From Actinomycetota bacterium (GTDB lineage Bacteria; Actinomycetota; Acidimicrobiia; Acidimicrobiales; Ilumatobacteraceae), in contig WLKU01000021.1 in assembly GCA_009701105.1 (NCBI GenBank), positions 1-14,119 on the forward strand: a DNA stretch of 14,119 bases, read 5' to 3'. The notes under the pieces were generated by a model. That model was given only the letters and a program-made list of their open reading frames with translations, made no database searches and was not told where the DNA came from. The translations under genes were made by a program, and so were the position numbers. Positions 13,388 to 14,119 of the stretch are shown in pieces (the stretch's first letter is position 1; the number at the start of each line of letters is the position of its first letter).

Positions 13388-14119
13388 TCAGCCTTCGCGC
13401 ATCGGTAAGCGCACTCCGCGTTGATCGGCAACCTCAATAGCTCTGTCGTACCCTGCGTCTGCATGGCGAATAACGCCCATTCCTGGGTCGGTCACCAGCA
13501 CGCGCGCCAGCTTTTCTGCGGCCAAGTCGGTGCCGTCGGCAACCGCAACCATGCCGGCATGAATACTGCGGCCAATGCCTACACCACCGCCATGATGAAT
13601 ACTCACCCATGTTGCACCGCTCGCGGTGTTGACGAGTGCATTGAGCAACGGCCAGTCAGCAATTGCATCTGAGCCATCGATCATCGATTCCGTTTCGCGA
13701 TACGGCGATGCAACAGAGCCAGAATCCAAATGGTCACGACCAATCACGATCGGTGCCTTGAGCTGACCCTTCTTCACCATTTCATTAAATCTCAATCCGA
13801 GACGATGTCGTTCGCCGTAACCGAGCCAACAGATGCGCGCTGGTAATCCCTGAAACGCAACACGCTCTTTAGCCAAATGAATCCACTTTGCCAAACCTTC
13901 GTCATCGGGAAACTCTTCTATTGCAGCCGCATCAGTTGCCGCGATGTCGGCAGGATCGCCCGACAATGCGACCCAACGAAATGGTCCGCGCCCTTCACAA
14001 AACTGGGGACGAATATATGCAGGCAGAAACCCTGGATAATCAAACGCTCTGTCGTATCCACCGAGTTGTGCTTCACGTCGTAATGAATTGCCGTAGTCGA
14101 ACACTTCGGCACCCGCATC
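13388..14119 (-). CDS. hutU: Urocanate hydratase, C-terminal part (5' end outside window)
   Basis: HutU adds water to urocanate using tightly bound NAD+ to give 4-imidazolone-5-propanoate. About 243 C-terminal residues of the usual ~550 are visible; the frame stays open to the window edge, reading [11 protein letters not shown]. Signature blocks: [33 protein letters not shown] with the conserved active-site-region Cys, and the near-C-terminal [17 protein letters not shown], all diagnostic for HutU. It is the first visible gene of the operon; hutH (histidine ammonia-lyase) would be expected upstream, outside the window, but cannot be confirmed. Confidence 0.96.
   Translation of the reverse strand, partial: DAGAEVFDYGNSLRREAQLGGYDRAFDYPGFLPAYIRPQFCEGRGPFRWVALSGDPADIAATDAAAIEEFPDDEGLAKWIHLAKERVAFQGLPARICWLGYGERHRLGLRFNEMVKKGQLKAPIVIGRDHLDSGSVASPYRETESMIDGSDAIADWPLLNALVNTASGATWVSIHHGGGVGIGRSIHAGMVAVADGTDLAAEKLARVLVTDPGMGVIRHADAGYDRAIEVADQRGVRLPMREG

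Noticed and set aside
13375..13464. Thirty-residue N-terminal extension of hutF from the ATG at 13464
   Set aside because: It lies within the hutU coding region, is unlike HutF N-termini, and the ATG at 13374 gives the normal family N-terminus 13 bp after the hutU stop.
14102..14104. GTG as a possible start of hutU
   Set aside because: The frame stays open to the window edge and the residues before it continue the HutU sequence, so it is an internal Val codon and the gene is cut by the window.

Overview
The window looks like a piece of a compact bacterial chromosome of roughly even base composition. The best guess is an actinobacterium, perhaps a low-GC Acidimicrobiia-type lineage. Three things point that way: an EthA-type monooxygenase very like the mycobacterial enzyme, GTG starts, and many genes whose start codon sits 6-8 bases after a TANNNT hexamer with no Shine-Dalgarno sequence (leaderless-type starts). 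The lineage is an inference; no rRNA or other phylogenetic marker is present. I see no insertion sequence, phage gene, CRISPR array or plasmid function.

Layout. 1-1023 (+): C-terminal part of an RmuC-type protein with an Asp-Asn repeat tail. 1049-1753 (+): a Coq4-family protein. 1770-4350 (-): apt, an EthA-like flavin monooxygenase and a DinB-superfamily protein, transcribed DinB > monooxygenase > apt. 4384-5178 (+): an alpha/beta hydrolase. 5204-5275 (+): tRNA-Gly(TCC). 5215-6465 (-): an MFS exporter whose last 19 codons and stop lie antisense inside the tRNA. 6482-6895 (+): ArfB-type ribosome-rescue hydrolase. 7075-7383 (+): an unrecognised 102-residue membrane protein with its own long leader, Shine-Dalgarno and strong terminator. 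7488-8291 (+): a PhyH-family dioxygenase. 8303-9220 (-): a fatty-acid-desaturase-family enzyme. 9243-10259 (+): a YeiH-family transporter. 10275-14119 (-): a tight histidine-utilisation operon, hutU (cut by the window edge) > hutF > def-like gene > hutI.

How the genes work together. The clearest unit is the hut operon. Urocanate hydratase (HutU), imidazolonepropionase (HutI) and formimidoylglutamate deiminase (HutF) take urocanate to N-formyl-L-glutamate. The step that should follow is removal of the formyl group. The gene packed between hutF and hutI is a peptide-deformylase-family metalloenzyme, so it is a candidate for that final step, or else a housekeeping def gene caught in the operon. 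The rest are mostly single-gene units, many divergently paired across gaps of only 16-33 bp in which two promoters must overlap.
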